Positions 40,219-48,586 of a stretch of 64,000 nucleotides of DNA are shown here, one piece after another. Positions within the stretch are counted from its first letter, which is position 1; each line of letters begins with the position of its first letter. Origin of the DNA: Pseudonocardia hierapolitana. GTDB lineage: Bacteria > Actinomycetota > Actinomycetes > Mycobacteriales > Pseudonocardiaceae. The notes under the pieces were generated by a model. The model was not told the DNA's origin. It made no database searches and saw nothing but the letters and a program-made list of their open reading frames with translations. The DNA is taken from the NCBI RefSeq assembly GCF_007994075.1, contig NZ_VIWU01000001.1, positions 5,332,001-5,396,000 on the forward strand, given 5' to 3'. The position numbers and the translations under genes were made by a program.

Positions 40219-40829
40219 CCGAGGAGCTGCCGCATCCGTTCGATCTCGGCGGTCTGCCCGCTGATGATCTGGGTGGCGAGCTGCTTGGCCTCCGCGTTCG
40301 CGCCGCCTGCCACCTCGCGCTCCGACTCGGCGACGGCGCCCTCGTGGTGCGCGATCATCATCTCGAGGAACGTCCCGTCGAACGTCGCGCCGGTTGCGGC
40401 CCCGAGCGAGTCCATGTCGGCCTGGGCCATCATCCCGTTGGAGTGGTCCATCCCCGAGTGGTCCATCCCACCTTCCACGGGCGGGGTGCCCCAGGCCGAG
40501 AGGAAGCCGTTCAGGGTGGCGATCTCCGGGTCCTGCGCCGCCCGGATCTGCTCGGCGAGCGCCTTCACCTCTGGGCTCTCCGCCCGCTGCAGCGCCATCT
40601 CCGCCATCGCCAGTGCCTGCTGGTGATGGGGGATCATCATCTGGGCGAAGCGGATGTCGGTGTCGTTGTGCTGCGCCCCGGCACCGGACGGGGCGGTGAC
40701 CGGCGGCTGGATGGTGGCAGGAGCGGCGGCGGGCGTGGGGCTGCCCCCACCACAGGCGGACAGCGTGACGGACAGGACGAGCGCCGCGCCGGCCACGGCG
40801 GCACGGTTGGACCTGCGAATGGTGGACAT
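40215..40829 (-). CDS. DUF305 exported lipoprotein of the copper operon
   Basis: A 204-residue lipoprotein with a signal peptide and the lipobox TLSAC (Cys near residue 26). Two DUF305 repeats are marked by MMIPHHQQALAMAEM near 65 and MMIAHHEGAVAESE near 155. Between them is the Met/His segment GMDHSGMDHSNGMM, encoded by a 15-bp tandem repeat (40441-40470) and well suited to Cu(I). DUF305 proteins are ferritin-like and commonly accompany copper resistance genes. It is last in the csoR-copZ-copA operon. Confidence 0.85.
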   Translation of the reverse strand: MSTIRRSNRAAVAGAALVLSVTLSACGGGSPTPAAAPATIQPPVTAPSGAGAQHNDTDIRFAQMMIPHHQQALAMAEMALQRAESPEVKALAEQIRAAQDPEIATLNGFLSAWGTPPVEGGMDHSGMDHSNGMMAQADMDSLGAATGATFDGTFLEMMIAHHEGAVAESEREVAGGANAEAKQLATQIISGQTAEIERMRQLLG

Positions 40830-40882
40830 GCGTGTTTCCTCTGCGGAAGAAGGGTCGGTGAGGAACGCGGGGCGAGCGCTCT

Positions 40883-41296
40883 CTACAGCCGGAACACGCA
40901 GAGGGAGAGGAACAGGGGCTGGGGTGGGGCGCGCGGTGGCGACCACCTCGACCGGATCAGGGCCGAGACGCCGCGAGTCCTGCCGCCCGCTGCGACGCCG
41001 AGCGCGTGCAGCACGATGCCGGCGAGCACCGTGAGCAGGATGAACGCGCAAGCCGCCATGTCGTCGTGGTGGTGGCGCGGGTTGCCGGACGAGGCGACCG
41101 TCTCCGGGCCGACGTCGGGCATCGCCATGGCGCTCTCGGCCGGCGCCGTCACGGAGTGGGAGTCGAGTGGGCTGATGTGCCCCGCCACCGGGTCCGTGGC
41201 CGCCACGCCGTGCATGGCGAGGAAGCCGGTGGCGGCCATGGCGAGCAGGACGAGGCGGACGATGCCCGCCGCGATTGCTCCCGTCCCGGTGTTCAC
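40883..41296 (-). CDS. DUF6153-like membrane protein of the copper operon
   Basis: A 137-residue protein with an N-terminal helix (IVRLVLLAMAATGFLAMHGV), an exported His/Met-containing loop (PRHHHDDMAA) and a second helix (CAFILLTVLAGIVLHALGVA), ending in a basic tail. The layout matches DUF6153 proteins that accompany DUF305 in actinobacteria; their function is unknown, but the histidine cluster outside the membrane suggests copper handling. It starts at GTG 41296. Confidence 0.65.
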   Translation of the reverse strand: MNTGTGAIAAGIVRLVLLAMAATGFLAMHGVAATDPVAGHISPLDSHSVTAPAESAMAMPDVGPETVASSGNPRHHHDDMAACAFILLTVLAGIVLHALGVAAGGRTRGVSALIRSRWSPPRAPPQPLFLSLCVFRL

Positions 41297-41355
41297 CGCA
41301 CCCCATGATGCCGCGACGGGGCCGGCCCGGGTGCACCGGGCCGACCCCGTCACGA

Positions 41356-43584
41356 TCAGCGGAACCGGCGCAGCCGCAGACTGTTCGCCACGACGAACGC
41401 CGAGCTGAAGGCCATCGCCGCCCCGGCGATCATCGGGTTGAGCAGGCCGGCCGCCGCCAGCGGAAGGGCGGCCACGTTGTAGGCGAACGCCCAGAACAGG
41501 TTGCCCTTGATCGTGGCGAGCGTCCGGCGGGAGAGCCGGATCGCGTCGGCCGCGGCCCGCAGGTCGCCCCGGACCAGGGTGATGTCGCTCGCCTCGATCG
41601 CCACGTCGGTGCCGGTGCCCATGGCCAGCCCCAGGTCGGCCTGGGCGAGTGCGGCGGCGTCGTTGACCCCGTCGCCGACCATGGCGACGACCTTGCCCTC
41701 GTCCTGCAGCCGCTTGACCACGTCGACCTTGTCGGCCGGCAGGACCTCGGCCACGACCTCGCTGATGCCGACCTCGGCGGCCACGGCATGCGCTGCGGCC
41801 TCGTTGTCGCCGGTGAGCAGCACGGGGGTGAGCCCGAGCCCTCGCAGCTGTGCGATGGCCTCTGCCGACGTGGGCTTCACCGTGTCGGACACCACCAGGA
41901 CCGCGCGAGCCGCGCCGTCCCACGCCACGGCGACCGCCGTGCGCCCGTCGGACTGCGCCGCCGCGAGGTGCGCGGCGAGGCCGGGGCCGAGCGGCTGGCT
42001 CCACTCCTCCAGCAGCGCCGGTCGGCCGACGAGCACGGCGTGCCCGTCGACGATCCCCTGCACCCCCAGGCCCTCGACGGCTGCGAACCCCTCGACGGCC
42101 GGGAGCGCTCCGACGCGGTCGCGGGCACCCCAGGCGATCGCCGCGGCGATCGGGTGCTCGGATGCGTCCTCCAGCGCGCCGGCGAGCCGCAGGACCTCGT
42201 CCTCGTCGACGCCGTCACCGGGGTGCACGGCGACGAGCTCCATCCGGCCGGTGGTGACGGTGCCCGTCTTGTCCAGCACGACGGTGTCGATCCGGCGCGT
42301 GGACTCCAGCACCTCGGGACCCTTGATCAGGATGCCCAGCTGGGCACCCCGGCCGGTGCCGACCAGCAGCGCGGTGGGCGTCGCGAGCCCCAGCGCACAG
42401 GGGCAGGCGATGATCAGCACCGCGACCGCGGCCGTGAACGCCGCCGCCGCACCGGCGCCCGTGCCGAGCCAGAACCCGAGGGTGGCGGCGGCGAGTGCGA
42501 TCACGATCGGCACGAACACCCCGGAGATGCGGTCGGCGAGGCGCTGCACGGCTGCCTTGCCGTTCTGGGCGTCCTCCACCAGCGTCGCCATCTGCGCGAG
42601 CTGGGTGTCCGAGCCGACCCGGGTGGCGCGCACGACGAGCCGCCCGCCCGCGTTGACGGTGGCACCGACGACCGCGTCGCCGGGCCCGACCTCGACCGGC
42701 ACCGACTCGCCGGTCAGCATCGAGGCGTCCACCGCCGAGGTGCCCTCGTCGACCACGCCGTCGGTGGCGACCTTCTCACCCGGCCGCACGACGAACCGGT
42801 CGCCCACGGCCAGCTGCTCGATCGGGATGCGCAGCTCGGCGCCGTCCCGCAGCACGGCGACGTCCTTCGCCCCCAGCTCGAGCAGCGCCCGCAGGGCCGC
42901 CCCGGCACGGCGCTTCGAGCGGGCTTCGAAGTAGCGGCCGGCGAGGATGAACGTGGTGACGCCGGCCGCCACCTCCAGGTAGATGTTTCCGGCGCCGTCG
43001 CTGGGCGAGATCGTCAGCTCGAAGGGGTGCGTCATGCCGGGCACCCCGGCCGTGCCGAACAGCAGGGCGTACAGCGACCAGGCGAAGGCCGCGAGCACGC
43101 CCATCGAGATCAGCGTGTCCATCGTTGCGGTGGCGTGGCGCAGGTTCGCCCACGCCGCCCGGTGGAACGGCCACGCCGCCCACGTGACGACCGGCCCGGC
43201 GAGCGCGAGGGAGATCCACTGCCAGTACGTGAACTGCCATGCGGGGACCATCGCGAGCGCGATGACCGGCACCGCGAGGACCGCGCTGGTGACCAGCCGG
43301 TTCCGCAGCGGGCTGGTGGGGTCGTCCTCGGGCGCTGTCTCCTCGCCGGGAGTTGCGGCCGGCCGGGGCAGCTCGGCGGTGTAGCCGGCCGCCTCGACCT
43401 GGGCCACCAGCACCGCGGGGTCGACGCCGCCCGGGGCCTCGACCCGCGCCTTCTCGGTGGCGTAGTTGACGGTGGCGGTCACGCCGTCGAGCTTGTTGAG
43501 CTTGCGCTCGATCCGGTTGGCGCACGACGCGCACGTCATGCCGCCGATCGCCAGTTCGACGGTGGTGGGGGAAGCGGTACTCAT
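41356..43584 (-). CDS. copA: Copper-translocating P1B-type ATPase
   Basis: A 742-residue Cu(I) export pump. One N-terminal heavy-metal-associated domain carries GMTCASC near residue 15. The transmembrane metal site CPC is in [15 protein letters not shown] near 398, the phosphorylated Asp is in [11 protein letters not shown] near 437, the HP motif is in SEHPIAAAI near 475 and the hinge is [11 protein letters not shown] near 632. The last helices contain [16 protein letters not shown] and [17 protein letters not shown], both diagnostic of the P1B-1 copper group. It is the fourth gene of the csoR-led operon. Confidence 0.95.
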   Translation of the reverse strand: MSTASPTTVELAIGGMTCASCANRIERKLNKLDGVTATVNYATEKARVEAPGGVDPAVLVAQVEAAGYTAELPRPAATPGEETAPEDDPTSPLRNRLVTSAVLAVPVIALAMVPAWQFTYWQWISLALAGPVVTWAAWPFHRAAWANLRHATATMDTLISMGVLAAFAWSLYALLFGTAGVPGMTHPFELTISPSDGAGNIYLEVAAGVTTFILAGRYFEARSKRRAGAALRALLELGAKDVAVLRDGAELRIPIEQLAVGDRFVVRPGEKVATDGVVDEGTSAVDASMLTGESVPVEVGPGDAVVGATVNAGGRLVVRATRVGSDTQLAQMATLVEDAQNGKAAVQRLADRISGVFVPIVIALAAATLGFWLGTGAGAAAAFTAAVAVLIIACPCALGLATPTALLVGTGRGAQLGILIKGPEVLESTRRIDTVVLDKTGTVTTGRMELVAVHPGDGVDEDEVLRLAGALEDASEHPIAAAIAWGARDRVGALPAVEGFAAVEGLGVQGIVDGHAVLVGRPALLEEWSQPLGPGLAAHLAAAQSDGRTAVAVAWDGAARAVLVVSDTVKPTSAEAIAQLRGLGLTPVLLTGDNEAAAHAVAAEVGISEVVAEVLPADKVDVVKRLQDEGKVVAMVGDGVNDAAALAQADLGLAMGTGTDVAIEASDITLVRGDLRAAADAIRLSRRTLATIKGNLFWAFAYNVAALPLAAAGLLNPMIAGAAMAFSSAFVVANSLRLRRFR

Positions 43585-43605
43585 CGTCCAACTCCTTCCT
43601 GGCGA

Positions 43606-44553
43606 TCAGTGACCGTGGCCGTCGTCGGCGTGGGCCGGGGCCGCGTTCGCGTCCGGGACTGCCGGGCCGGTGGGCACCGTGAACTCTGCCGTGCGCACCA
43701 CGCCGTCGTGCTGGAAATCGAGGAACAGCCGGTAGCTACCCGCGCTCGGCACCTCGGCGACGAACTCGATCTGCGGGCCGGCGGGGGTGCGCCCGTCGCC
43801 GGGCTCGCCGTCGGGGTGCACGTGAAGGTAGGCGAGGTCGCCCTCCCGCAGCGCCACCAGGTGGCCGTACGCGGCGAGGTAGGGCTGCAGATCGGTGACC
43901 GGTCGCCCGTCCTTGCTCACCGTCAGGGTGACCGGGGAGGCCTGACCGGGCACGAGCTCGCCGGTGAGCTCGACGGTGTACCCGTCGACCTGTGCCGTGC
44001 GGCTCGGTGCCTGCTCCACGGGCTCGAACGTGCCGGGCACGGCGAGGTCGACGCCGAGCGTGGTTCCCTCGCCGCCCGTCGGGGCGAAGTCGGCGAAGGC
44101 GCGGTACGAGCCGCCTGCCGGGAACGTCAGCGGGACGCTCCACGTGCCGTCGGGCGCCATCTCGGGGTGGACGTGCTGGAAACCGGTAGTGTCGCGGCGC
44201 ACGACGATCAGGTGCATCCGCTTGTCGTGCTCCACGTCGAACGCGGTGACCGGCGCCCCGTCGGGACCGATGATCTGGAAGGAGAAGGATCCCGCCTCGG
44301 GCGTCGGGTCGGTGGGCGTGAGGGTGTAACCGCCCCTGCTCGACGCCAGCCCGGCAGGCTGGTCTGCTGCGGCCTCCGCGACGGTGCCGCTGTGTGCGTC
44401 CCCGTGCCCGGCGGCCTCAACGCCGGACGGTGCCACGTCGCCGCTCGGGGCGACGGGGCGAAGGGGACCGACAGCGGTGCCGACGGCGTACGCACCTGCG
44501 ACGAACAGGACGAGCGCCGCACCGTAGGCGGAGAGCTTCGCGATTGTGTTCAT
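43606..44553 (-). CDS. Exported His-rich protein of the copper operon, unknown function
   Basis: A 315-residue protein anchored by one N-terminal helix (YGAALVLFVAGAYAVG). The exported part consists of two or three beta-sandwich-like segments with His motifs (GFQHVHPEMAPDG near 130, YLHVHPDGEPG near 245) and ends AHADDGHGH. It resembles proteins often found between copZ and copA in actinobacteria and may bind or deliver copper outside the membrane. The exact role is not known. It is spaced about 20-25 bp from both neighbours, as in a tight operon. Confidence 0.7.
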   Translation of the reverse strand: MNTIAKLSAYGAALVLFVAGAYAVGTAVGPLRPVAPSGDVAPSGVEAAGHGDAHSGTVAEAAADQPAGLASSRGGYTLTPTDPTPEAGSFSFQIIGPDGAPVTAFDVEHDKRMHLIVVRRDTTGFQHVHPEMAPDGTWSVPLTFPAGGSYRAFADFAPTGGEGTTLGVDLAVPGTFEPVEQAPSRTAQVDGYTVELTGELVPGQASPVTLTVSKDGRPVTDLQPYLAAYGHLVALREGDLAYLHVHPDGEPGDGRTPAGPQIEFVAEVPSAGSYRLFLDFQHDGVVRTAEFTVPTGPAVPDANAAPAHADDGHGH

Positions 44554-44579
44554 GTCAGTTCCTGATCTCCGGCCGGCGG

Positions 44580-44786
44580 TCAGCCGGCGAGCTGGTACCC
44601 GGCTTCCTCGACGGCGGCGCGGACGTCCGCGCTTTCGAGCGGCTTGCTGCTGGTGACCGTGACGGCGCCGGTGGGCAGGTCCACCGCGACGTCGGTGACA
44701 CCGTCGATCTCGCTGATCTCCTCGGTGACCGAGGCGACGCAGTGGCCGCAGGTCATGCCGGTGACGGTGTAGGTGCTCTCGCTCAT
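44580..44786 (-). CDS. copZ: CopZ-like copper chaperone
   Basis: A 68-residue heavy-metal-associated-domain protein with the Cu(I)-binding loop GMTCGHC at residues 10-16 and the full ferredoxin-like fold through VRAAVEEAGYQL. It would carry Cu(I) to CopA or CsoR in the cytoplasm. It lies 21 bp after csoR in the same operon. Confidence 0.92.
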   Translation of the reverse strand: MSESTYTVTGMTCGHCVASVTEEISEIDGVTDVAVDLPTGAVTVTSSKPLESADVRAAVEEAGYQLAG

Positions 44787-44807
44787 CAGCTGTTCCTCCT
44801 CGGGGTT

Positions 44808-45089
44808 TCAGGACTTGACGAGCCGCGCGATGGCGGCGCTGGCTTCTGCGACCTTCTCGTCGGCCACCGCACCGCCCTCGGCGGCGGCCTGGGTGACGCA
44901 GTGCTTCAGGTGCTCGTCGAGCAGGCCGAGCGCCACGGCCTCGAGGGCCTTGGTGGCGGCGGAGACCTGGGTGAGCACGTCGATGCAGTACTGGTCGGTC
45001 TCGATCATCTTGGCGATGCCGCGGACCTGCCCCTCGATGCGGCGCATCCGCTTGAGGTAGGCGTCCTTGTCGTGGGCGTAGCCGTTCAT
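44808..45089 (-). CDS. csoR: Copper-sensing repressor CsoR (copy 1)
   Basis: A 93-residue all-helical CsoR/RcnR-family repressor. The Cu(I) ligands of the family are present as Cys in DQYCIDVLTQ and His-x3-Cys in DEHLKHCVTQ, matching the C-H-C triad of Mycobacterium CsoR. The conserved basic DNA face RMRRIEGQVRGIAKMIE is intact. It heads the copZ-copA operon; Cu(I) binding would release it from the promoter. A near-identical paralogue is at 45232-45513. Confidence 0.93.
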   Translation of the reverse strand: MNGYAHDKDAYLKRMRRIEGQVRGIAKMIETDQYCIDVLTQVSAATKALEAVALGLLDEHLKHCVTQAAAEGGAVADEKVAEASAAIARLVKS

Positions 45090-45118
45090 GCCGTGCTCCT
45101 CTCCGAACGCCGATGACG

Positions 45119-45135
45119 ATACCGTAGGGGGGTAT
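45119..45135 (-). promoter_or_regulatory. CsoR-type operator upstream of csoR copy 1
   Basis: ATACCGTAGGGGGGTAT contains ATACC and GGTAT ends around a G-tract, as in known CsoR operators. It lies 30 bp upstream of the start codon. Confidence 0.6.
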
Positions 45136-45198
45136 CCTATCAAGTCGGTTCGGCTGTGATGGTGGTCACGCGGGGTCCGGCGGCGGAGGTTTCGGGAG

Positions 45199-45215
45199 AT
45201 ACCCCTTGGGGCTAC
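45199..45215 (-). promoter_or_regulatory. Second CsoR-like box upstream of the copper operon
   Basis: ATACCCCTTGGGGCTAC contains CCCC-TT-GGGG between AT-rich ends. It is 110 bp upstream of csoR copy 1 and 17 bp after the end of copy 2, so it could be a second operator or a weak terminator for copy 2. Confidence 0.35.
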
Positions 45216-45231
45216 CCGTACCGGCGGGCCG

Positions 45232-45513
45232 TCAGGACTTGACGAGACGGGCGATCGCGGCGCTCGCCTCGGCGACCTTCTGCTCCGCGACCTCGCCGCC
45301 CGTGGCCGCGGCCTGGGCGACGCAGTGGCGCAGGTGCTCCTCGAGCAGGCCGAGAGCCACCGCTTCGAGGGCCTTCGTGGCGGCCGAGACCTGCGTCAGC
45401 ACGTCGATGCAGTACTTGTCGTTCTCGATCATCTTCGCGATGCCGCGGACCTGACCTTCGATCCGCCGCAGGCGCTTGAGGTAGGCGTCCTTGTCCTGGG
45501 TGTAGCCGTGCAT
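45232..45513 (-). CDS. csoR: Copper-sensing repressor CsoR (copy 2), divergent from the nuo-like operon
   Basis: A 93-residue paralogue of copy 1, differing at only a small minority of positions by eye. The ligands are conserved (Cys in DKYCIDVLTQ; His and Cys in EEHLRHCVAQ). It sits alone between copy 1 and the complex-I-like operon, divergent from the latter, with CsoR-like G/C tracts in the shared promoter. It may therefore control that operon. GGAGGACGG precedes the ATG at 45513. Confidence 0.9.
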   Translation of the reverse strand: MHGYTQDKDAYLKRLRRIEGQVRGIAKMIENDKYCIDVLTQVSAATKALEAVALGLLEEHLRHCVAQAAATGGEVAEQKVAEASAAIARLVKS

Positions 45514-45537
45514 CCGTCCTCCTCGGGCCCTGCGCAA

Positions 45538-45632
45538 ATACTATGCCCCCCTATCCGGGCGGGTGACGCAGAGCGCACGGGCCTGGACACCGCGACGCGC
45601 ATCGGCGAGTATCCGACACCCCATACGGGTAC
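45538..45632. promoter_or_regulatory. Shared promoter region of csoR copy 2 and the nuo-like operon
   Basis: ATACTATGCCCCCCTAT (45538-45554) shares the CCCCCCTA core of the copy-1 operator, read in reverse. GTATCCG (45609-45615) and CGGGTAC (45626-45632) are near-inverted arms around ACACCCCATA, 9 bp before nuoA's start, next to its ribosome site. Together they suggest metal control of both directions. The assignment is tentative. Confidence 0.4.
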
Positions 45633-45641
45633 CGAGGAGGG

Positions 45642-45998
45642 ATGGTCGTGGCGGAGTTCGGCCCGCTGCTCGTGGTGCTCGCCGTCGGCGGTGGCCTGGT
45701 GCTGGCGTGCTACGCGCTCTCCGCGCTGGTGGCGGTCCGGCCCCCGGCCGACGGGGTCGGGGCCTTCGCAGGCGGCCTGCCCCCTCGGGAGCACGCCGTC
45801 TCGCGGTTCCACGTGCGCTGGTACCCGGTGACCATGGTGTTCCTGGCCTTCGACATGGAGATGCTCTTCATGTACCCGTGGACGCTCGTCGTGTCCCGGG
45901 TGGGGGCGGCCGCGGTGATCGAGATGTTCCTGTTCCTCGCGATCCTGCTCGCCGGGGTGCTCTACGCGTGGCGCGAGGGAGCGCTGCGGTGGACCTGA
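45642..45998 (+). CDS. nuoA: Complex I-like membrane subunit NuoA
   Basis: A 118-residue, three-helix protein. The signature FDMEMLFMYPWTLVV near residue 69 is the conserved NuoA FDxExxFxYPW motif. The loop that usually reads YECG is AFAGGLPP here, so the conserved quinone-site Cys is missing. GAGGAGGG precedes the ATG. It is first in an eight-gene operon that encodes only the membrane arm of complex I. The last 10 bases overlap the next gene. Confidence 0.85.
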   Translation: MVVAEFGPLLVVLAVGGGLVLACYALSALVAVRPPADGVGAFAGGLPPREHAVSRFHVRWYPVTMVFLAFDMEMLFMYPWTLVVSRVGAAAVIEMFLFLAILLAGVLYAWREGALRWT

Positions 45999-47149
45999 CC
46001 GCGCTCCTGCTCCGGATCGCCGCCCGCCGCCCGCACGTGCTCGTGGTGGCCGTGCCGGGCGCCACCGGTAGCCGGCTCGCGCTCGAGGCCGCCCTCGCCC
46101 GGCGCGGGTGGCCGATCGCGACGGGTCCGGCCGACGCCGACGTACTGGCCGTCGCCGGCACGCCAGGGCCCGGGCTCGCGGCGGTGGTCGACGCCGTGTG
46201 GGAGCAGGTCCCCGGGCCACGGGCCCGCATCGAGGTGCAGCCACCTGCGGACGTCGACGAACGCCTGGACGCGGCGTCCGCCCTCCTGGCCGACGTCGAG
46301 CACCAGCGCACGGAGGTCGTCGGTGGGAACGAGGGCCACCACGGAGGGCACGCGGTGCACGGCGGTCACGGGACACACGACGGACCTGCCGAGCACGGCG
46401 ATCACGCGGGCCACCCGGAGCACCACGACCATGCGGAGCACGGGGGCGAGGCCGGTGGCGACCATGCCGGCCACGGCGGCGGGCACCACCACGGCCACGG
46501 CGGGACGGTCGCCGGACTGCCGATGGCCGAGCTGGGGCCCGACCGGGACGGGCTGACACTGGACCGGCTGCACATCCCGCTCGGCCCGCTGCTCCCGGAC
46601 TGGCCCGCCGGGCTGGTGGTTCGGGTGACGCTGCAGGGCGACGTGATCCAGGAGGCCGCCGCCGAGGTCCTGGATGCCGGGCACGCGGTGCCGTTCGGGT
46701 GGCCGAGTGCCGCGGCGCGGGAGCTGGACGGCCTGGCGCGGTTCCTGGGCGTTGCCGGTTGGCCGAGCGCGGCCGGCGAGGCGCGCCGGCTGCGCGATGC
46801 GTTCCTGGCCGGTGAGCGGGTCTCCGCCGGGGTGGCCGGCCTGCTACGTCGGATCAGGCGGTCCCGCACGCTGCGCCGGCTGATCCGCGGGATCCCCGCA
46901 GGCCCCGCCGATGTTGCGGCGCTGCTCGCGACGAAGCTGGCGGCGATCGAGGCGGCGCTGCCGGTCGATTCGCGGCCCGGCGCCTCTCCCGCACCGTGGC
47001 GCGGTGGCCGGACCCCGGTTCCGCCGGAGCCGGGCGACCTTGCTGACCTGCTCGTCGGCGCCGAGCTCGCGGCGGCCCGGCTGATCGTGGCCGTCCTCGA
47101 TCCCGACATCGACCGCGCAGCGGCCGGGACGGGGGCCGGGCATGGGTGA
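45989..47149 (+). CDS. Cysteine-free NuoB/NuoD-like fusion with His-rich linker
   Basis: A 386-residue soluble protein in the nuoB-nuoD position. Residues 15-83 weakly follow NuoB (RPHVLVVAVPGATGSRLALE, ADADVLAVAGTPGPGLAAVV, WEQVPGPRARIEV), but every iron-sulfur Cys is gone; the whole protein has no Cys. Residues 117-172 hold about 19 His (HHGGHAVHGGHGTHDG and GGGHHHGHGG among them). Residues 185-235 weakly resemble the NuoD/hydrogenase large-subunit N-terminus (LGPLLPDWPAGLVVRVTLQG, DVIQEA); the rest is helical. It starts at a GTG overlapping nuoA. I infer a non-redox, metal-binding plug or regulator for the membrane arm. Confidence 0.6.
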   Translation: MDLTALLLRIAARRPHVLVVAVPGATGSRLALEAALARRGWPIATGPADADVLAVAGTPGPGLAAVVDAVWEQVPGPRARIEVQPPADVDERLDAASALLADVEHQRTEVVGGNEGHHGGHAVHGGHGTHDGPAEHGDHAGHPEHHDHAEHGGEAGGDHAGHGGGHHHGHGGTVAGLPMAELGPDRDGLTLDRLHIPLGPLLPDWPAGLVVRVTLQGDVIQEAAAEVLDAGHAVPFGWPSAAARELDGLARFLGVAGWPSAAGEARRLRDAFLAGERVSAGVAGLLRRIRRSRTLRRLIRGIPAGPADVAALLATKLAAIEAALPVDSRPGASPAPWRGGRTPVPPEPGDLADLLVGAELAAARLIVAVLDPDIDRAAAGTGAGHG

Positions 47150-48077
47150 GATGCCGGTCGTTCCGGATCCGGCCGCGCTCCCGTGGTGGTCGGCGCTGTT
47201 GTTGCCGGTGCTCCTCGGGTTCGTCACGTGGTTGGCGCTGGTCGGGGACGCGGCGTTCGCGGGCGAGCGCGCGGCCCTCGCCGTGCCGGGGCGCGAGGTC
47301 GCCCGGCTGCTCGTCGGGCAGCGCCGCCGCACGGTCGCAGGGGACGTGGTGCTGGGGCGCATCGGTGCCGGTGTGCTGCCGGTGGCCGCGCTGCTGGCCG
47401 CCGCGGTGCTGCCGCTGGGGGAGCGGCCGGTGGCCGATCTCTCGGTCGGCGTCGTCTGGTTCAACGCGATGGAGGTGCTGGCCTGGGCCGCGGTGTGGAT
47501 GGTCGGGTGGGGCTCCAACAGCGCGCTGGGGCTGGTGGGCGGCTACCGGTTCGTCGCGCAGGGGCTTGCCTACGAGCTGCCGCACATGTTCGCGATCATC
47601 ACCGCCGCGCTGGGCGCGGAGAGCCTGCGCCTCACCACGATCGTCGACGCCCAGCGCGACCTCTGGTTCGTCGTGATCATGCCGGTCGCGTTCGTGGTGT
47701 ACCTGATGTCGGCGGCCGCGATGGCGTTCTGGGGCCCCTTCGACGCGCCCGTCGACCGGGACGTCGCCGGCGGCGCGGCGGCGGAGCTCTCGGGCGTCGA
47801 CCGGCTGGTGTTCGCGGGCGGCCGGTGGCTGCTGCTCGTCACCGCGGCCGCGATGGCCGTGCCGCTCTTCCTCGGTGGGGGAGCGGGCCCGCTGCTGCCG
47901 GCGTGGGTCTGGGTGGCGGTCAAGACCGCCGCGGTGCTGGCGCTGCTGCTGTGGCTGCGCCACCGGTTCCCGACCGTGCGGATGGACCGCTACGTCGAGT
48001 TCGCCTGGGTCGTGCTGATCCCGCTGACGATCGCGCAGGCCCTGGCCGTGGCGCTGGTCGTGCTCGGAGGGGCCTGA
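47142..48077 (+). CDS. nuoH: Complex I-like membrane subunit NuoH
   Basis: A 311-residue, eight-helix NuoH homologue. The SNSALGLVGGYRFVAQGLAY segment followed by ELPHM keeps the family's SNSK...SYE(I/L)P region with its Glu. The quinone-chamber motifs are altered: the canonical GPNRVGP loop is absent (RAALAVPGREVARLLVGQRR stands there) and PFDLPEAExEL has become PFDAPVDRDVAGG. This suggests it no longer binds quinone in the usual way but still forms the proximal membrane channel. It overlaps the preceding gene by eight bases and shares one base with nuoJ. Confidence 0.82.
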   Translation: MGEMPVVPDPAALPWWSALLLPVLLGFVTWLALVGDAAFAGERAALAVPGREVARLLVGQRRRTVAGDVVLGRIGAGVLPVAALLAAAVLPLGERPVADLSVGVVWFNAMEVLAWAAVWMVGWGSNSALGLVGGYRFVAQGLAYELPHMFAIITAALGAESLRLTTIVDAQRDLWFVVIMPVAFVVYLMSAAAMAFWGPFDAPVDRDVAGGAAAELSGVDRLVFAGGRWLLLVTAAAMAVPLFLGGGAGPLLPAWVWVAVKTAAVLALLLWLRHRFPTVRMDRYVEFAWVVLIPLTIAQALAVALVVLGGA

Positions 48078-48586
48078 TGCTCGAGATCGTCCTGTTCTGG
48101 GTGCTCGCCGCGGCCGCGCTGGTGTTCGGGTACCTGGTGTTCCGGCTGGACTCGATGGCGCAGGTGACGTTCGCGCTGCTCGCGTCGTTCCTCGCCGTGG
48201 CGGGGCTCGTGCTGCTGCTCGGGCTGGGCTACCTCGGCGTCGTCATCGCGCTCATGATGGTCATCGAAATGGTGATCATGGCCGTCTTCATGATCATGTT
48301 CATGATGAACCCGGCCGGGTTGATGCCGATGACGATGGTGCACAACAAGGCCGGGTCCGCGGTGATAGCGATCGGCACGTTCGTCGTGCTGGCGGCCGGG
48401 ATCCTGCTCGTCGACTGGCCGACCCGCGAGGGCGAGCCCGCGCCCGACCCGACGTTCGCGCTCGGCGAGGCCCTGATGGGCGGGCAGATGCTCACGATGA
48501 TGACGCTCGGCGTGGGCCTGTTCGCCACGATCGTCGCCACCGTGGTGCTGTCCACCGACCGCGGCCGCTACGGCGGCGAGCGATGA
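48077..48586 (+). CDS. nuoJ: Complex I-like membrane subunit NuoJ
   Basis: A 169-residue, five-helix protein in the nuoJ position. The third helix reads YLGVVIALMMVIEMVIMAVF, unusually Met-rich and with a Glu inside the membrane, where NuoJ normally has a Tyr/Gly-rich pi-bulge. VHNKAGSAVIAIGTF follows. The divergence is high but the helix pattern, length and position between H and K support the call. It overlaps nuoK by four bases. Confidence 0.8.
   Translation: MLEIVLFWVLAAAALVFGYLVFRLDSMAQVTFALLASFLAVAGLVLLLGLGYLGVVIALMMVIEMVIMAVFMIMFMMNPAGLMPMTMVHNKAGSAVIAIGTFVVLAAGILLVDWPTREGEPAPDPTFALGEALMGGQMLTMMTLGVGLFATIVATVVLSTDRGRYGGER

Noticed and set aside
41275..44565. Open frame of about 1,100 codons antisense to copA and its neighbours
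   Set aside because: It lies opposite well-supported copper genes, has low-complexity Arg/Asp/Gly/His composition and shows no motif.
46321..46510. Possible CRISPR-like or satellite repeat in the CAC/GGC-rich stretch
   Set aside because: The repetition reflects His, Gly and Asp/Glu codons of the His-rich linker; there are no constant repeats with unique spacers.
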